Of a DNA stretch of 64,000 bases, positions 38,255 to 46,992 are shown one piece after another. The DNA is from Nocardioides sp. (GTDB lineage Bacteria; Actinomycetota; Actinomycetes; Propionibacteriales; Nocardioidaceae). Position 1 is the stretch's first letter; the number at the start of each line of letters is the position of its first letter. The translations under genes were made by a program, and so were the position numbers. The notes under the pieces were generated by a model. That model saw only the letters and a list, made by a program, of their open reading frames with translations, was not told the origin of the DNA and did not search any database. The stretch spans positions 8,165-72,164 of the forward strand of contig NZ_JAPYPS010000001.1 of NCBI RefSeq assembly GCF_029937575.1. The letters run 5' to 3'.

Positions 38255-39688
38255 TCAGTCGCACGCCGCTCCGCCGCACCGTCGCGCCGGCGGTGCAGCG
38301 ACCGCCCGACCGTGGCCGCCACCCACGTCGAAGTGCTGGGTGTCGCCGTTGCCGTAGGTCCACCGGAAGCCTGCCCTCGTGAGGATCTGCACGACGCGGT
38401 GGTCGCGCGAGCGCCAGGCGACCCGTGGGTGGGAGTGGCTCTGCCACCAGGCGTTGGGCACCAGCCCCGTGGGCGAGCGGTAGGGGTTCTCCCAGGTGTT
38501 GACGTCCAGCGAGCGGCCGTAGGAGTGCGGCGACCGGACGCCGGGCCGGTTGACGACCTGACGGCAGTTGAAGGCCGAGGTGTTGCCGGCGGCCATCGAG
38601 CGGTAGTCGTCGGCTCCCTGCAGCTTCGCCGACCAGCCGAAGCGGTCGACGCGGTACATCGACCGGATCGGCAGCTCGGCCTTGAACATCCCCACGAGTG
38701 CGCGCCGCATCGCCGGCATCGCTGCGACGGAGGCTACGAGCTCGCCGCGGTGCCGGTAGCCGTCGTACCCCCAGTAGTTGATGCGCAGCAGCCGCAGCCC
38801 CGCGCGGCCGACAGGACAGCCGGCGTGCCAGGAGCGTCCGGTCATCGAGCCCCACACGCCGTCGGGGATCCCGGTGACGACGGGGTGGGCACCCTTGCCG
38901 GTGCCGCGGCGCTGCTGCGGGACGTGGACCCGGGGAGACGGCGCGGCCCTGGGCAGGCGCACGGGAGCCACCGGCGGGAGGTTGTCGATGCGCAGCACCT
39001 CGCTGCGGTCGCGCCTGACCCAGTCCTGCCCGAGGCTGACCACACGCCAGCGGGTGTCGGCCCGAGGACGCACCTTGATCCGGGCCCTCCCCTTGCCCCC
39101 CGTGGTGACGGTGCGGACCTCGCGCCACGTCTTGCCGTTGCCCCCGGCCTTGCCCGCGAGCCGCCGCAGCACCCGCACGTCACCACGCACCGTCTCACCT
39201 GATCGGGTCCGGGACAGGACCCGCAGCTTGACCCGCCGGCCGTCGACGACGGTGGCCTGGCCGGTGAGCCGTACGACGCCCTCGCGCCGCGCCAGGGTGG
39301 CGACCACGACGCCGCTGGTGCTGGGCGCGTGCGTCTCGTCGCCGTCGTACGACGCCCGGAAGCGGTTGTCGCCGGAGGACCTGGACATCGTCCGCTCGAC
39401 CTCCACGGTGCCGTCCTCGCCGGTGACCACCTCCCCGGCCGGGCGCCAGGACCCGTCGACGCGTCGCTCGATCCTCACCGACGCCTGCGGCAACGGCTCC
39501 GGGCCACCGCTCAGCCCGGTCACGGTGAGCGTCGTGTCGCGGCCGGCGTAGGTCTTCGTGGCGCTCAGGGCGAGGGTCGTGGGTGCCGGCTCCTGAGGCG
39601 CCTGCGGCTCCTCGGCGGAGGCCGGGGGGACGGGCGAGACGAGAGCAGCGAGCAGGCAGAGGCTGCCCATCCGAGAGAGGTGTCGCAT
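38255..39688 (-). CDS. Secreted protein with M15-type D-Ala-D-Ala carboxypeptidase domain
   Basis: A 477-residue secreted protein. A signal peptide (about residues 1-27, ending PPASA) leads to Ig-like repeats (LALSATKTYAGRDTTLTVTG and a second set), which may bind the wall. The C-terminal peptidase_M15_4 domain has zinc ligands in SPHSYGRSLDVN and GDTQHFD. It probably trims peptidoglycan peptides. It is a single gene, divergent from the hybrid kinase. Confidence 0.83.
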   Translation of the reverse strand: MRHLSRMGSLCLLAALVSPVPPASAEEPQAPQEPAPTTLALSATKTYAGRDTTLTVTGLSGGPEPLPQASVRIERRVDGSWRPAGEVVTGEDGTVEVERTMSRSSGDNRFRASYDGDETHAPSTSGVVVATLARREGVVRLTGQATVVDGRRVKLRVLSRTRSGETVRGDVRVLRRLAGKAGGNGKTWREVRTVTTGGKGRARIKVRPRADTRWRVVSLGQDWVRRDRSEVLRIDNLPPVAPVRLPRAAPSPRVHVPQQRRGTGKGAHPVVTGIPDGVWGSMTGRSWHAGCPVGRAGLRLLRINYWGYDGYRHRGELVASVAAMPAMRRALVGMFKAELPIRSMYRVDRFGWSAKLQGADDYRSMAAGNTSAFNCRQVVNRPGVRSPHSYGRSLDVNTWENPYRSPTGLVPNAWWQSHSHPRVAWRSRDHRVVQILTRAGFRWTYGNGDTQHFDVGGGHGRAVAAPPARRCGGAACD

Positions 39689-39791
39689 GGCCCGATGATG
39701 CCTGCCGGGTGGGCGCGGACTCGTGGCGCGACGCGCCACGGACTCCTCACAGAAAGCTGACGACCTCCCCACCCGAAGTGGCAGCATTTCG

Positions 39792-42620
39792 ATGACCGAA
39801 AATGACACGATGTGCGACATGTCCTCTCCGACGGCTGTGGACGGGTCTCGCGACCCCATCTTCGCCTGCTCCGGGGAGATGGCCGAGCGCTGCGCCACCT
39901 TCGACTGGTCGTCGACACCCCTGGGTGAGCCCTCGACCTGGCCGGCGAGCATGCGGGCGGTGGTCGGCATGGTGCTGCGCAGCCACTTCCCGATGACCGT
40001 CACCTGGGGCGACGAGTTCGTGATGATCTACAACGACGGCTACATCCCCACGCTCGGCAGCAAGCACCCCTCCGCGCTGGGCGGCAACCTCTCCCACGAG
40101 TTCGCGGAGATCTGGGACGAGATCGGACCGCGCCAGCGCGCGATCCTGGCCGGTGGGGAGGCCGAGTCCGACGAGGACGTGCGGTTCGTCCTGGAGCGCG
40201 GCTCGGGCTTGGAGGAGACGTTCTACTCGTTCTGCTGGTCGCACGTCTCCCTGGACGGCCAGGGTCCCGGTCCCGGAGGTGTCCTCACGGTCCTGACCGA
40301 GCGCACCGTCGAGGTCGTCGGTTCCCGCAGGCTTGCCCTGCTGAACGCGCTCGCCGTAGGCGCCGCGGCCGCGGTCGAACCCGACGAGGCCGTCGAGCGC
40401 ACCTTGCTCGTCCTCGCGGAGGCCGGTGACGACCTGGTGCACGGCGCCTACTACGGCGCCGACGCGGCGGGATCGCTGACCAGGGGTCCGCGATTCGGTA
40501 CGGCGACCCAGGGCGCCTCGCGCAGCGGGGACGACGAGGCAGCACAGCGAGTGGTCGAGACCTGCTGGTCGACAGCCGAGCTGACCGAGGCGCAGCTGGA
40601 GACGGGTCCCGCCATCGCCCTCCCGGTGCGCGCCAGCAGCCGGCTCGTCGGAGTGCTGCTGCTCGGGCTGCACCCGCTGCGACCGCTCGACGAAGCACAT
40701 CGTCAGTGGCTGGCTCTGGTCGGCGACCAGGTGAGTCAGGCCATGGGCGCGGCCGCCTCCCGTGCCGACGAGCACGCACGGGTCGAGGCTCTGGCCCAGC
40801 TCGACGCGGCGAAGTCCGAGTTCCTCTCCACCGTGAGCCACGAGCTTCGTACGCCGCTCACACTGCTCCTCGGCCCTCTGGACGATGCCCTGGCCGATGC
40901 CAACCCGACGCTGGCCCCCGCCCAGGTCTCGAGCATGCACCAGAGTGCACACCGGCTGCTGCGACTGGTCAACGGCCTGCTCGACGCGGCCCAGCGTGAT
41001 GTCGAGCCGCGCGTCGCAATGAACGAGTCCGTCGCTGTCAGTGCCCTGACCCGAGACCTGGTCCTCCCCTTCGAGGTGGCCGCACTGCGAGGCGGTCTGA
41101 CGCTCACGACCGCCATCGACGACGTGGGCGTGCTGTCGGTCGACCCGTCGCTCTGGGAGAGCATCGTGATCAACCTGACGGCCAACGCCGTCAAGTACAC
41201 GCCGTACGGCTGGGTCGAGGTCGAGCTCGACGCCGATGCGGAGCACGTGAGGTTCGAGGTGCGCGACAGCGGGATCGGCATCCGCGAGGACGACCAGTCC
41301 CGGATCTTCGACCGCTTCCAGCGCATCGAGACGCCCTCCTCCGTGAGCGTCGAAGGCACCGGGCTGGGTCTCGCCGTGGTCGCGGAGGCCGTGCGCACCC
41401 TGGGCGGCACCATCGAGGTCACCTCCACGCCCGGTGAGGGGTCCACCTTCACCGTGCGCCTGCCCCGGGTGGTGGCGTCGCTCCCGGAGACAGCCGGACC
41501 GCGGTCGACGATCGCCGCCGAGGTGCTCGCCCGCGACGTCACCACGACCACCGAGAGCACTGGCTTGGCCGCAGCCGGCGAGCAGCCTGCGGCCGGCCGG
41601 CCGCGGATCCTCGTGGTCGACGACAACGAGGGCATCCGCAGCCGGGTGGTCGGGGTCCTGGCAGATCTCGGGTCGACGGTGACGGCGCGCGACGGGATCG
41701 AGGCCCTCGAGATCCTGGCCGACCTGCAGGTCGACCTGGTCGTCACCGACATGACCATGCCGCGCCTCAACGGACTCGGACTCATCGAGCGCCTCCGCGC
41801 CGACCCCCAGCACACGGGGGTCCCGGTCATCGCACTCTCGGCGCGTGCCGGCAGCGACGCCGCGACCTCCGCGTTGGTCGCCGGCGCCGACGACTACGTC
41901 GTCAAGCCGTTCACCGCCGCCGAGCTCCTCGCTCGTTGTCGCTCCACCCTCGAGCTGACCCGCCTGCGCACCGAGCAGGCCTCGACCGCGGCACGAGCGG
42001 CCATGCTCGCGGAGTTCAGCCACGACCTGCAGACGCCGATGTCGGTCGTGATGTCTGCCCTCGAGATGCTCTCGCTGTCGGGGATCGACGACGGTGCCCG
42101 CTCGGATGCCGTCGTCCGGGCCCGCGACAGGATGGTGGTGCTGGACCGACTCGTGCGTCAGTTCCTCGACGGGTCCCGGATCGCCGCCGGCCTCCCGCTG
42201 CTTCCGGTCACGGCCTCGGTGGACCTCGGCGACCTCGTCCGACGCGCCCTGCTCGACCAGCGCGGCGTGACCGTGGAGCCCGTGGCCGGCAAGCCCGTGC
42301 GCGTGATGTGCGATCCCCGCCGTACCGAGCAGATCCTGCGCACCCTCGCCATCCGCGCCCGTGACGCCGGCGAGGGCTCGGTGGGCGTGCGCTGGACGGC
42401 GGTGGTGCGTGACCCCGTCGCGGAGCGCGACGCAGGTGGGGTGGACGTCGAGGTGTACGGCGGTGGCGCACCGTCTCCGGGACTCGCTCCCCCGCAGGGC
42501 AGCGACCTCGACCTCCTCGTCTCCGGCGCCGCCGCGGCGGCGCAGGGCGGCGCGCTCAGCCTGGGACCGACGACCTCGCACGGGACCCACTTCGTGCTGC
42601 GACTGATGGAGGCCAACTGA
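39792..42620 (+). CDS. Hybrid sensor histidine kinase with second degenerate kinase module
   Basis: A 942-residue protein. In order: a PAS-like sensor (about residues 30-155, with WPASMRAVVGMVLRSHFPMT and MIYNDGYIP), a GAF-like domain (175-320), a HisKA with His350 (VSHELRTPLT), a HATPase (ANAVKYT; RDSGIGI; GTGLGLAV), and a receiver with Asp653 (VVTDMTMPRLNG). A second HisKA-like helix with His744 (EFSHDLQTPMSVVM) follows, then a C-terminal region that resembles a HATPase lacking its N and G boxes. The extra module could dimerise or accept phosphate. The start may instead be ATG 39810, which has GAAAAT 6 nt upstream. It is coupled to a receiver protein by a 1-nt overlap. Confidence 0.9.
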   Translation: MTENDTMCDMSSPTAVDGSRDPIFACSGEMAERCATFDWSSTPLGEPSTWPASMRAVVGMVLRSHFPMTVTWGDEFVMIYNDGYIPTLGSKHPSALGGNLSHEFAEIWDEIGPRQRAILAGGEAESDEDVRFVLERGSGLEETFYSFCWSHVSLDGQGPGPGGVLTVLTERTVEVVGSRRLALLNALAVGAAAAVEPDEAVERTLLVLAEAGDDLVHGAYYGADAAGSLTRGPRFGTATQGASRSGDDEAAQRVVETCWSTAELTEAQLETGPAIALPVRASSRLVGVLLLGLHPLRPLDEAHRQWLALVGDQVSQAMGAAASRADEHARVEALAQLDAAKSEFLSTVSHELRTPLTLLLGPLDDALADANPTLAPAQVSSMHQSAHRLLRLVNGLLDAAQRDVEPRVAMNESVAVSALTRDLVLPFEVAALRGGLTLTTAIDDVGVLSVDPSLWESIVINLTANAVKYTPYGWVEVELDADAEHVRFEVRDSGIGIREDDQSRIFDRFQRIETPSSVSVEGTGLGLAVVAEAVRTLGGTIEVTSTPGEGSTFTVRLPRVVASLPETAGPRSTIAAEVLARDVTTTTESTGLAAAGEQPAAGRPRILVVDDNEGIRSRVVGVLADLGSTVTARDGIEALEILADLQVDLVVTDMTMPRLNGLGLIERLRADPQHTGVPVIALSARAGSDAATSALVAGADDYVVKPFTAAELLARCRSTLELTRLRTEQASTAARAAMLAEFSHDLQTPMSVVMSALEMLSLSGIDDGARSDAVVRARDRMVVLDRLVRQFLDGSRIAAGLPLLPVTASVDLGDLVRRALLDQRGVTVEPVAGKPVRVMCDPRRTEQILRTLAIRARDAGEGSVGVRWTAVVRDPVAERDAGGVDVEVYGGGAPSPGLAPPQGSDLDLLVSGAAAAAQGGALSLGPTTSHGTHFVLRLMEAN

Positions 42621-42970
42621 TGAACGTGCTCGTTGCCGACGACGACGAGGACATCCGCTTCGTGGTCTCCGCTCTGCTCTCACGCCGCGGTTGGAGCGTC
42701 ACGACGACCACCAGCGGCGAGGAGACGATCGCCACCCTGCGTGAGGCGAGCTTCGACGTCCTCGTCCTCGACCAGAACATGCCGCCCGGCTCCGGGCTCG
42801 AGGTCGCCGACGACCTTCGCGGACGCGGCGACCAGACGCCGATCGTGCTGTTCACCGGTTTCAGCGCCACCCTCGACCGGGCGCGCACCGAGAGCGCCGG
42901 CGTCGTCGTGATGGAGAAGACCGATGTGACGAGCCTGGCCGACGAGGTCGCTGCGCTCGGCGGCGTCTGA
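42620..42970 (+). CDS. Stand-alone response-regulator receiver
   Basis: A 116-residue single receiver domain: acidic pocket VADDDED at the N-terminus, phosphoacceptor Asp51 in VLVLDQNMPPGSGLEV, a conserved Thr in LFTGF and Lys in VMEKTDV. There is no output domain, so it acts by protein contact. It overlaps the kinase stop codon by one base (TGATG), so the two are made together and it is the probable phosphate acceptor of that kinase. Confidence 0.9.
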   Translation: MNVLVADDDEDIRFVVSALLSRRGWSVTTTTSGEETIATLREASFDVLVLDQNMPPGSGLEVADDLRGRGDQTPIVLFTGFSATLDRARTESAGVVVMEKTDVTSLADEVAALGGV

Positions 42971-42977
42971 GCCCGGC

Positions 42978-43424
42978 TCAGCCGAACGGGCAGCCGCCGG
43001 TGGCGCCGTTCTCGCGCAGCGTCATCGGAGCGGTGTCGTAGGTCGCCCACGCCCCCGACTCGCTCTCCACGCACAGCGTGAACTCGACGGCGGCGTCGTC
43101 GTAGACGTACCCGGCGATCGTGTTCCCTGCCGCCAGGGTCAGACCGGCGTCACCGAGGGTCTCGACGACCTCGGCGGTGGTGCGCGGGTACGGCGAGCCG
43201 CGGTAGAAGCTCTCGAGCGAGACCGCCGCGGTCTCGACGTCGCGCTTGACCGACTCCAGTCCGGCCGGGTCGGCCGGTTCACTCGGGCCGCTCGGTTCGC
43301 TCGGTTCGCTCGGGGCGCTCGGGGCGCTCGGAGTGGTCTCCTGGCCTGCCGGGACGGGCTCCTCGTCCGCACCGCAGGCGGCGAGCCACACGACAGCGAG
43401 CAGGATGACGCCCACGAGCTTCAT
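42978..43424 (-). CDS. Hypothetical lipoprotein with Ser-Glu-Pro repeats
   Basis: A 148-residue protein with a signal peptide ending in the lipobox LAACG (Cys17). A repetitive spacer SAPSEPSEPSGPSEPADP, encoded by 9-bp tandem repeats, leads to a small domain (about residues 55-148) containing two cysteines. The design suggests a pilin-like or surface-anchored domain held off the membrane by a spacer. TAGGCT lies 7 nt before ATG 43424, a leaderless-type promoter. It is divergent from the AraC-type gene and convergent with the receiver gene. No family recognised. Confidence 0.75.
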   Translation of the reverse strand: MKLVGVILLAVVWLAACGADEEPVPAGQETTPSAPSAPSEPSEPSGPSEPADPAGLESVKRDVETAAVSLESFYRGSPYPRTTAEVVETLGDAGLTLAAGNTIAGYVYDDAAVEFTLCVESESGAWATYDTAPMTLRENGATGGCPFG

Positions 43425-43573
43425 GGACGTGAGCCTACGTACCGCAGCGGCCCGACGAGACGTGGGCCGGCGTGGGGAGACGGCGGATCACGAGGTGATC
43501 GATACGGGCCGCGATGATCGGGCGCGCCGGGCCAGGGCGCGGCAGTCTGGAACGCGACAGAAGGGACTCCGCG

Positions 43574-44449
43574 ATGATCGCCGTACTCAACCTCGCCGTG
43601 GAAGACGTCGAGTCGCAGCTCGCGAGCGACCCGGCCGCTCACGTCGCTGTCGCCGTCATCGCCGCGAGATCGGGCACCACCGAGCACCACCTGCGCCGGA
43701 TGTTCGCGTCGCTGGCCGGGATGCCGCTCTCGGAGTACGTGCGGCGGCGCCGGATGGCCGCGGCGGCCGCCGAGCTGGTGAACGCCGAGGACAGCCTGCT
43801 CACCGTCGCCGTCCGCTACGGCTACGGCTCGACCGAGGCGTTCGGCCGTGCGTTCAGGGCCGTTCACGGCGTCAGCCCGGGCGACGTACGGCGTGACGGG
43901 GGTCCCCTCCGCACACAACCGCGGATCAGGTTCCACCTGACCGTCGAAGGGAGCATTCCGATGGACACCCGCATCACCACCCTGCCCGCCATCCGCCTGG
44001 TCGGTCACGCCACGCGCGTGCCGCTGGTCCACGACGGCATCAACCCCCACATCGCCGACCATGTCGCCTCCATCGAGGTGCAGCAGACGGTGCGGCTCAA
44101 GAGTCTCAACGACACCGAGCCATCGGGCGTGCTCGGTGTCAGTGACGACCTCGACCCCGACCGTACCGAGGGCAGCGAGTGCACCTTCCTCCATGGCGTG
44201 GCGACCACTGCCGACCCGCCGGAAGGGCTCGACGTGATCGAGGTGCCGGCCGGCACCTGGGCCGTGTTCCGGACCGAGGGCCCACACCCCGCCGCCCTGC
44301 AGGAGGTCTGGGCCGCGACAGCCACGACCTGGTTCCCGTCCCAGCCCTGGCGGCTTCGCCCCGGGCCGGAGATCGTGGCGACGCTCGCCCTGGACGCCGA
44401 AGCGGCGACCGCGACCTGTGAGCTCTGGCTGCCCGTCGAGGCCGGATAG
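43574..44449 (+). CDS. AraC-type regulator with GyrI-like effector domain
   Basis: A 291-residue protein. The AraC helix-turn-helix pair is at residues 10-105 (HVAVAVIAARSGTTEHHLRR, LLTVAVRYGYGSTEAFGRAF). The C-terminal GyrI-like ligand domain (residues about 135-291, DTRITTLPAIRLVGHATRVP, then VIEVPAGTWAVFRTEG) is the architecture of Rob- and SoxS-like drug-responsive regulators. AGAAGGGA precedes ATG 43574. No adjacent target operon is evident on this strand. Confidence 0.9.
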   Translation: MIAVLNLAVEDVESQLASDPAAHVAVAVIAARSGTTEHHLRRMFASLAGMPLSEYVRRRRMAAAAAELVNAEDSLLTVAVRYGYGSTEAFGRAFRAVHGVSPGDVRRDGGPLRTQPRIRFHLTVEGSIPMDTRITTLPAIRLVGHATRVPLVHDGINPHIADHVASIEVQQTVRLKSLNDTEPSGVLGVSDDLDPDRTEGSECTFLHGVATTADPPEGLDVIEVPAGTWAVFRTEGPHPAALQEVWAATATTWFPSQPWRLRPGPEIVATLALDAEAATATCELWLPVEAG

Positions 44450-44569
44450 CGCGAGGTCGGGAGAGTCTTGGAGACTTCTGGAAGCGTCTCAGGCTGGTGT
44501 TCGAGAGGTCGAGAACGGGCAGGTCTCCGGACGCTCTTACGGGCCCGCCGGCACCACCTGCGGAGCACG

Positions 44570-44600
44570 ACAGCCGCCCCGACCTGGTCGGGGCGGCTGT
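44570..44600. terminator. Strong hairpin between AraC gene and tmRNA
   Basis: A 15-bp perfect inverted repeat, ACAGCCGCCCCGACC then GGTCGGGGCGGCTGT with one base between, lies in the convergent gap. It is 120 nt after the AraC stop and 90 nt past the tmRNA 3' end. No T-tract follows on either strand. It can serve both directions. Confidence 0.7.
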
Positions 44601-44646
44601 GGTTCAAGAGGGCTGGCTCTCGGTGGTGTGACCCACCGGGACCGGC

Positions 44647-44681
44647 AATTCTACGAAGATCTCCGCGTAATTCTGCGAAGA
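44647..44681. repeat. Imperfect 13-bp direct repeat beside the tmRNA 3' end
   Basis: AATTCTACGAAGA (44647-44659) and AATTCTGCGAAGA (44669-44681) differ at one base and are 22 nt apart, ending 8 nt from the tmRNA 3' end. AT-rich compared with the surroundings. tmRNA 3' ends are common integration sites, but no integrase or second att copy is present. Confidence 0.45.
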
Positions 44682-44689
44682 CCCCTGGG

Positions 44690-45056
44690 TGGAGCTGGCG
44701 GGAATCGAACCCGCGTCCTCGAGCGCCGAACCAGGTCTTCTCCGGGTGCAGTCAGTGATGTCGTTTTCTCGGCCCCGGCGCTCGCACTGACACGTCGCCG
44801 ACAGGCCCAGTCAGGATTGAGTCCCGATCACCCCTCCTGACAGAGAGTGATCAGCAAGTCTCCTAGTCGACGCCAGGATCCGGGACGGAGACGGATGCCC
44901 GGTCTGACGCTTCGGTCACTGCTCAGGCAGCGAGAGCGAAGGAACTGCGATTGGTGTTGGCAGTTATAGGTTTCCAACGATCGTTTACGAGATGACGTTG
45001 GCTTCTCGACCCGCTTCCCCTGGAACTAACGTCCCAAGTCGAAACCGATCAGCCCC
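44690..45056 (-). ncRNA. ssrA: Transfer-messenger RNA (tmRNA)
   Basis: The tRNA-like domain is formed by the 5' end (GGGGCTG, then GGTTTCGACTT) pairing with the 3' end (GGTTCGATTCCCGCC then CAGCTCCA). The genome lacks an encoded CCA after the discriminator A at 44690. The tag reading frame is on the minus strand at 44961-44923: codons give ANTNRSSFALAA then TGA, with the conserved ALAA ending recognised by ClpXP. The length of about 367 nt is normal. TAGACT at 45075-45080 may be its -10 box. The partner smpB lies 3 kb away. Confidence 0.95.
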
Positions 45057-45157
45057 TCTTGAGTTGTCTCGGACAGTCTAGCGGGAAGCACGGACAGAGC
45101 CCACCTGGTTGCTCTGGGGACGTGCGCAGCCGGCTCATGCCCGCCCCGGCCGCGCGC

Positions 45158-45787
45158 TCAGCGGCGCGCGTAGGCACGCAGCGCGTCGGCCCCCGGCCCG
45201 TCGAGGCGCTGCAGGCGCGGCGTACGGCCCAGGATCGCGAGGGCGAGGTCGGCGGCGGTGCCGGAGACGACGTCGCCGGTGCCGTGCTGCCACTCGAGGT
45301 CGGTGGCCTGGTACCAGAGGTCCGGGGCCGCCGCGGGGAGGAATCCGACGGTGGCCTTCTTGGTCATCAGGAAGTCGAGCGCCGGGCGCCACCGCTCGAC
45401 CGGTCGCTCGTCGTCGAGGCCGAGCGGGATCCACATGTCGAGCTGGTGCACCATCGCGTCGGTGTAGGGACCACGCACGCCCACGACCGGTGGCACCTGG
45501 CGTGCGTCGGCCTTCTCGCGCAGGCCAGCGACCACGCGCTCCGGCGAGAGCTGGGCGCGGTTGGCGACAAGACGCTCCTGCAGCCGGTCGACGTTGCCGC
45601 GCGCCCGGAGCATCGCCACGGCCACCTCGCGGAGCGTGAAGTCACAGCTGACGAGCAGGTGCGTGGCCGTCTCGTGCACGGTCCACGAGGAGCACAGCGA
45701 CGGGGTGCTCCACTGCTCGGGAGTGAGGGTGTCGAGCCGGGCTGCGATCGCGCGGCGCTCGTCGGCCAGGGCGGCGTACAGGTCCAT
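45158..45787 (-). CDS. Maleylpyruvate isomerase family, mycothiol-dependent enzyme
   Basis: A 209-residue DinB-fold protein with the N-terminal mycothiol maleylpyruvate isomerase pattern (RLDTLTPEQWSTPSLCSSWT, VHETATHLL) and the matching C-terminal part (GTAADLALAILGRTPRLQRL). Metal ligands include the His of VHETATH and of VHQLDMW. It would use mycothiol, the actinobacterial thiol, as cofactor or leaving group, but the substrate is unknown. It lies 10 nt downstream of the serine hydrolase gene on the same strand. Confidence 0.87.
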   Translation of the reverse strand: MDLYAALADERRAIAARLDTLTPEQWSTPSLCSSWTVHETATHLLVSCDFTLREVAVAMLRARGNVDRLQERLVANRAQLSPERVVAGLREKADARQVPPVVGVRGPYTDAMVHQLDMWIPLGLDDERPVERWRPALDFLMTKKATVGFLPAAAPDLWYQATDLEWQHGTGDVVSGTAADLALAILGRTPRLQRLDGPGADALRAYARR

Positions 45788-45797
45788 CGGGTCTCCT

Positions 45798-46925
45798 TCA
45801 GGCCGTGTCCAGGCAGTCGAACGTCGTACGCACGTAGCCGTCGGTGCGCGGCGAGCTCACCAGGTGGTTGACGAGTCGGTTGGGAGCGTAGGCGATCGTC
45901 GTGCGCGAGTCGGCGTCGTTGACCACGATCGCTCCCCCGTAGCCGGTCCACCAGCACATCCGGCCGCTCGGCAGCGCGGGGGCCGACGTCGTGGGCAGGC
46001 CGTAGCCGAGGCCGAAGGTCAGCGGGACGTCGAGCACGAGGTCGGTGCCGGTGGACTGCACCTCCCAGACCCGGTCCAGGAGGCCGGCAGAGAGCAGCCG
46101 TACGCCGTCCACCTCGCCGCCGTGCGACAGCGCCGACTGCGCCCGAGCGATGCCGCGCGCCGTCCCGTGGCCGCCGGCGCCCCCGACGGCCGAGCGTCGC
46201 CACGGCGCGCCGTTGCAGGTACGCGTGCTGAGCGAGGGGTTGAGCACCGTGCGGAGCAGGAACTCGGTCGGCGGCCTGTCGGGGTCCAGGTCGGCCGGAG
46301 GCGGAGCGATCAGGTCGGCGCAGTCGCCGAGCAGGTCCGGGGGCACCCCCAGGTGGAAGCCGCCACCGAGCGGTCCCACGACGTCCTCGTGCAGCACGTC
46401 CGCCAGCGCACGCCCGGTCGCTCCCCGCACGATCGCGTCGAGCAGGTGGCCGTGGTCGATCATCTGGTAGGCCGGTGCCGAGCCCGGCTCGTACCAGGGT
46501 GTCTCGGCGGCCAGGAGCGCCTCGCTGTGCTCGAGGTCGATCAGCTCCCCGACGGTGAGCGGTGCGCTCCACCCGGGGACCCCGGAGGTGTGGCCGAGCA
46601 CCTGACGCACCAGCACGTCGCCCTTGCCTGCGGCGGCGAAGTCCGGCCAGTAGCGAGCGACGGGGGCGTCGAGGTCGATCCCACCGCGCTCGGCGAGCAC
46701 CAGCACCGCCAACCCCACCATCGTCTTGGTCACCGACCAGACCTGCACGAGCGTGTCGCGCGTCCAGGCGACACCGGGTCGCGCCTCGCCGCCCCACAGG
46801 TCGACCACCAGCTCGCCGTCGTGGACGACCGCCAGCGAGGCGCCGGCGTCGGTCCCGTCGGCGAGGTTGCGATCCAGCAGGCCCCTCAGTGGGGCGAAGT
46901 CGTCAGCGCAGGTCCCGTCAGCCAC
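45798..46925 (-). CDS. Beta-lactamase-fold serine hydrolase
   Basis: A 375-residue member of the class C beta-lactamase/esterase family. The catalytic SVTK tetrad holds Ser64 and Lys67. LGHTSGVPGW and the late GYGLPTTSAP and YGGAIVVN blocks are as in esterase-type members. No signal peptide, so a cytoplasmic esterase or amidase is more likely than a penicillin-degrading enzyme. Ten nt separate it from the downstream isomerase-family gene, suggesting co-transcription. Confidence 0.86.
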   Translation of the reverse strand: MADGTCADDFAPLRGLLDRNLADGTDAGASLAVVHDGELVVDLWGGEARPGVAWTRDTLVQVWSVTKTMVGLAVLVLAERGGIDLDAPVARYWPDFAAAGKGDVLVRQVLGHTSGVPGWSAPLTVGELIDLEHSEALLAAETPWYEPGSAPAYQMIDHGHLLDAIVRGATGRALADVLHEDVVGPLGGGFHLGVPPDLLGDCADLIAPPPADLDPDRPPTEFLLRTVLNPSLSTRTCNGAPWRRSAVGGAGGHGTARGIARAQSALSHGGEVDGVRLLSAGLLDRVWEVQSTGTDLVLDVPLTFGLGYGLPTTSAPALPSGRMCWWTGYGGAIVVNDADSRTTIAYAPNRLVNHLVSSPRTDGYVRTTFDCLDTA

Positions 46926-46960
46926 TCGCTCACCCTAGGTGCACCTCGACGCCGGCCATG

Positions 46961-46990
46961 CCCGCCCGGGCGGGGCCGGGCGGGGCCGGG
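46961..46990. other. GC-rich palindrome and direct repeat
   Basis: CCCGCCCGGGCGGG (46961-46974) is a perfect palindrome, and CGGGGCCGGG is repeated at 46971-46980 and 46981-46990. It lies just past the amidohydrolase stop and before the serine hydrolase start, so it may act as a terminator for the former. Confidence 0.45.
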
Positions 46991-46992
46991 GC

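Noticed and set aside
44690-44720. Separate tRNA gene from the GGTTCGATTCCCGCC T-arm
   Set aside because: The T-arm belongs to the tmRNA; there is no D-arm or anticodon arm at tRNA distance, and the 5' partner strand lies 350 nt away.
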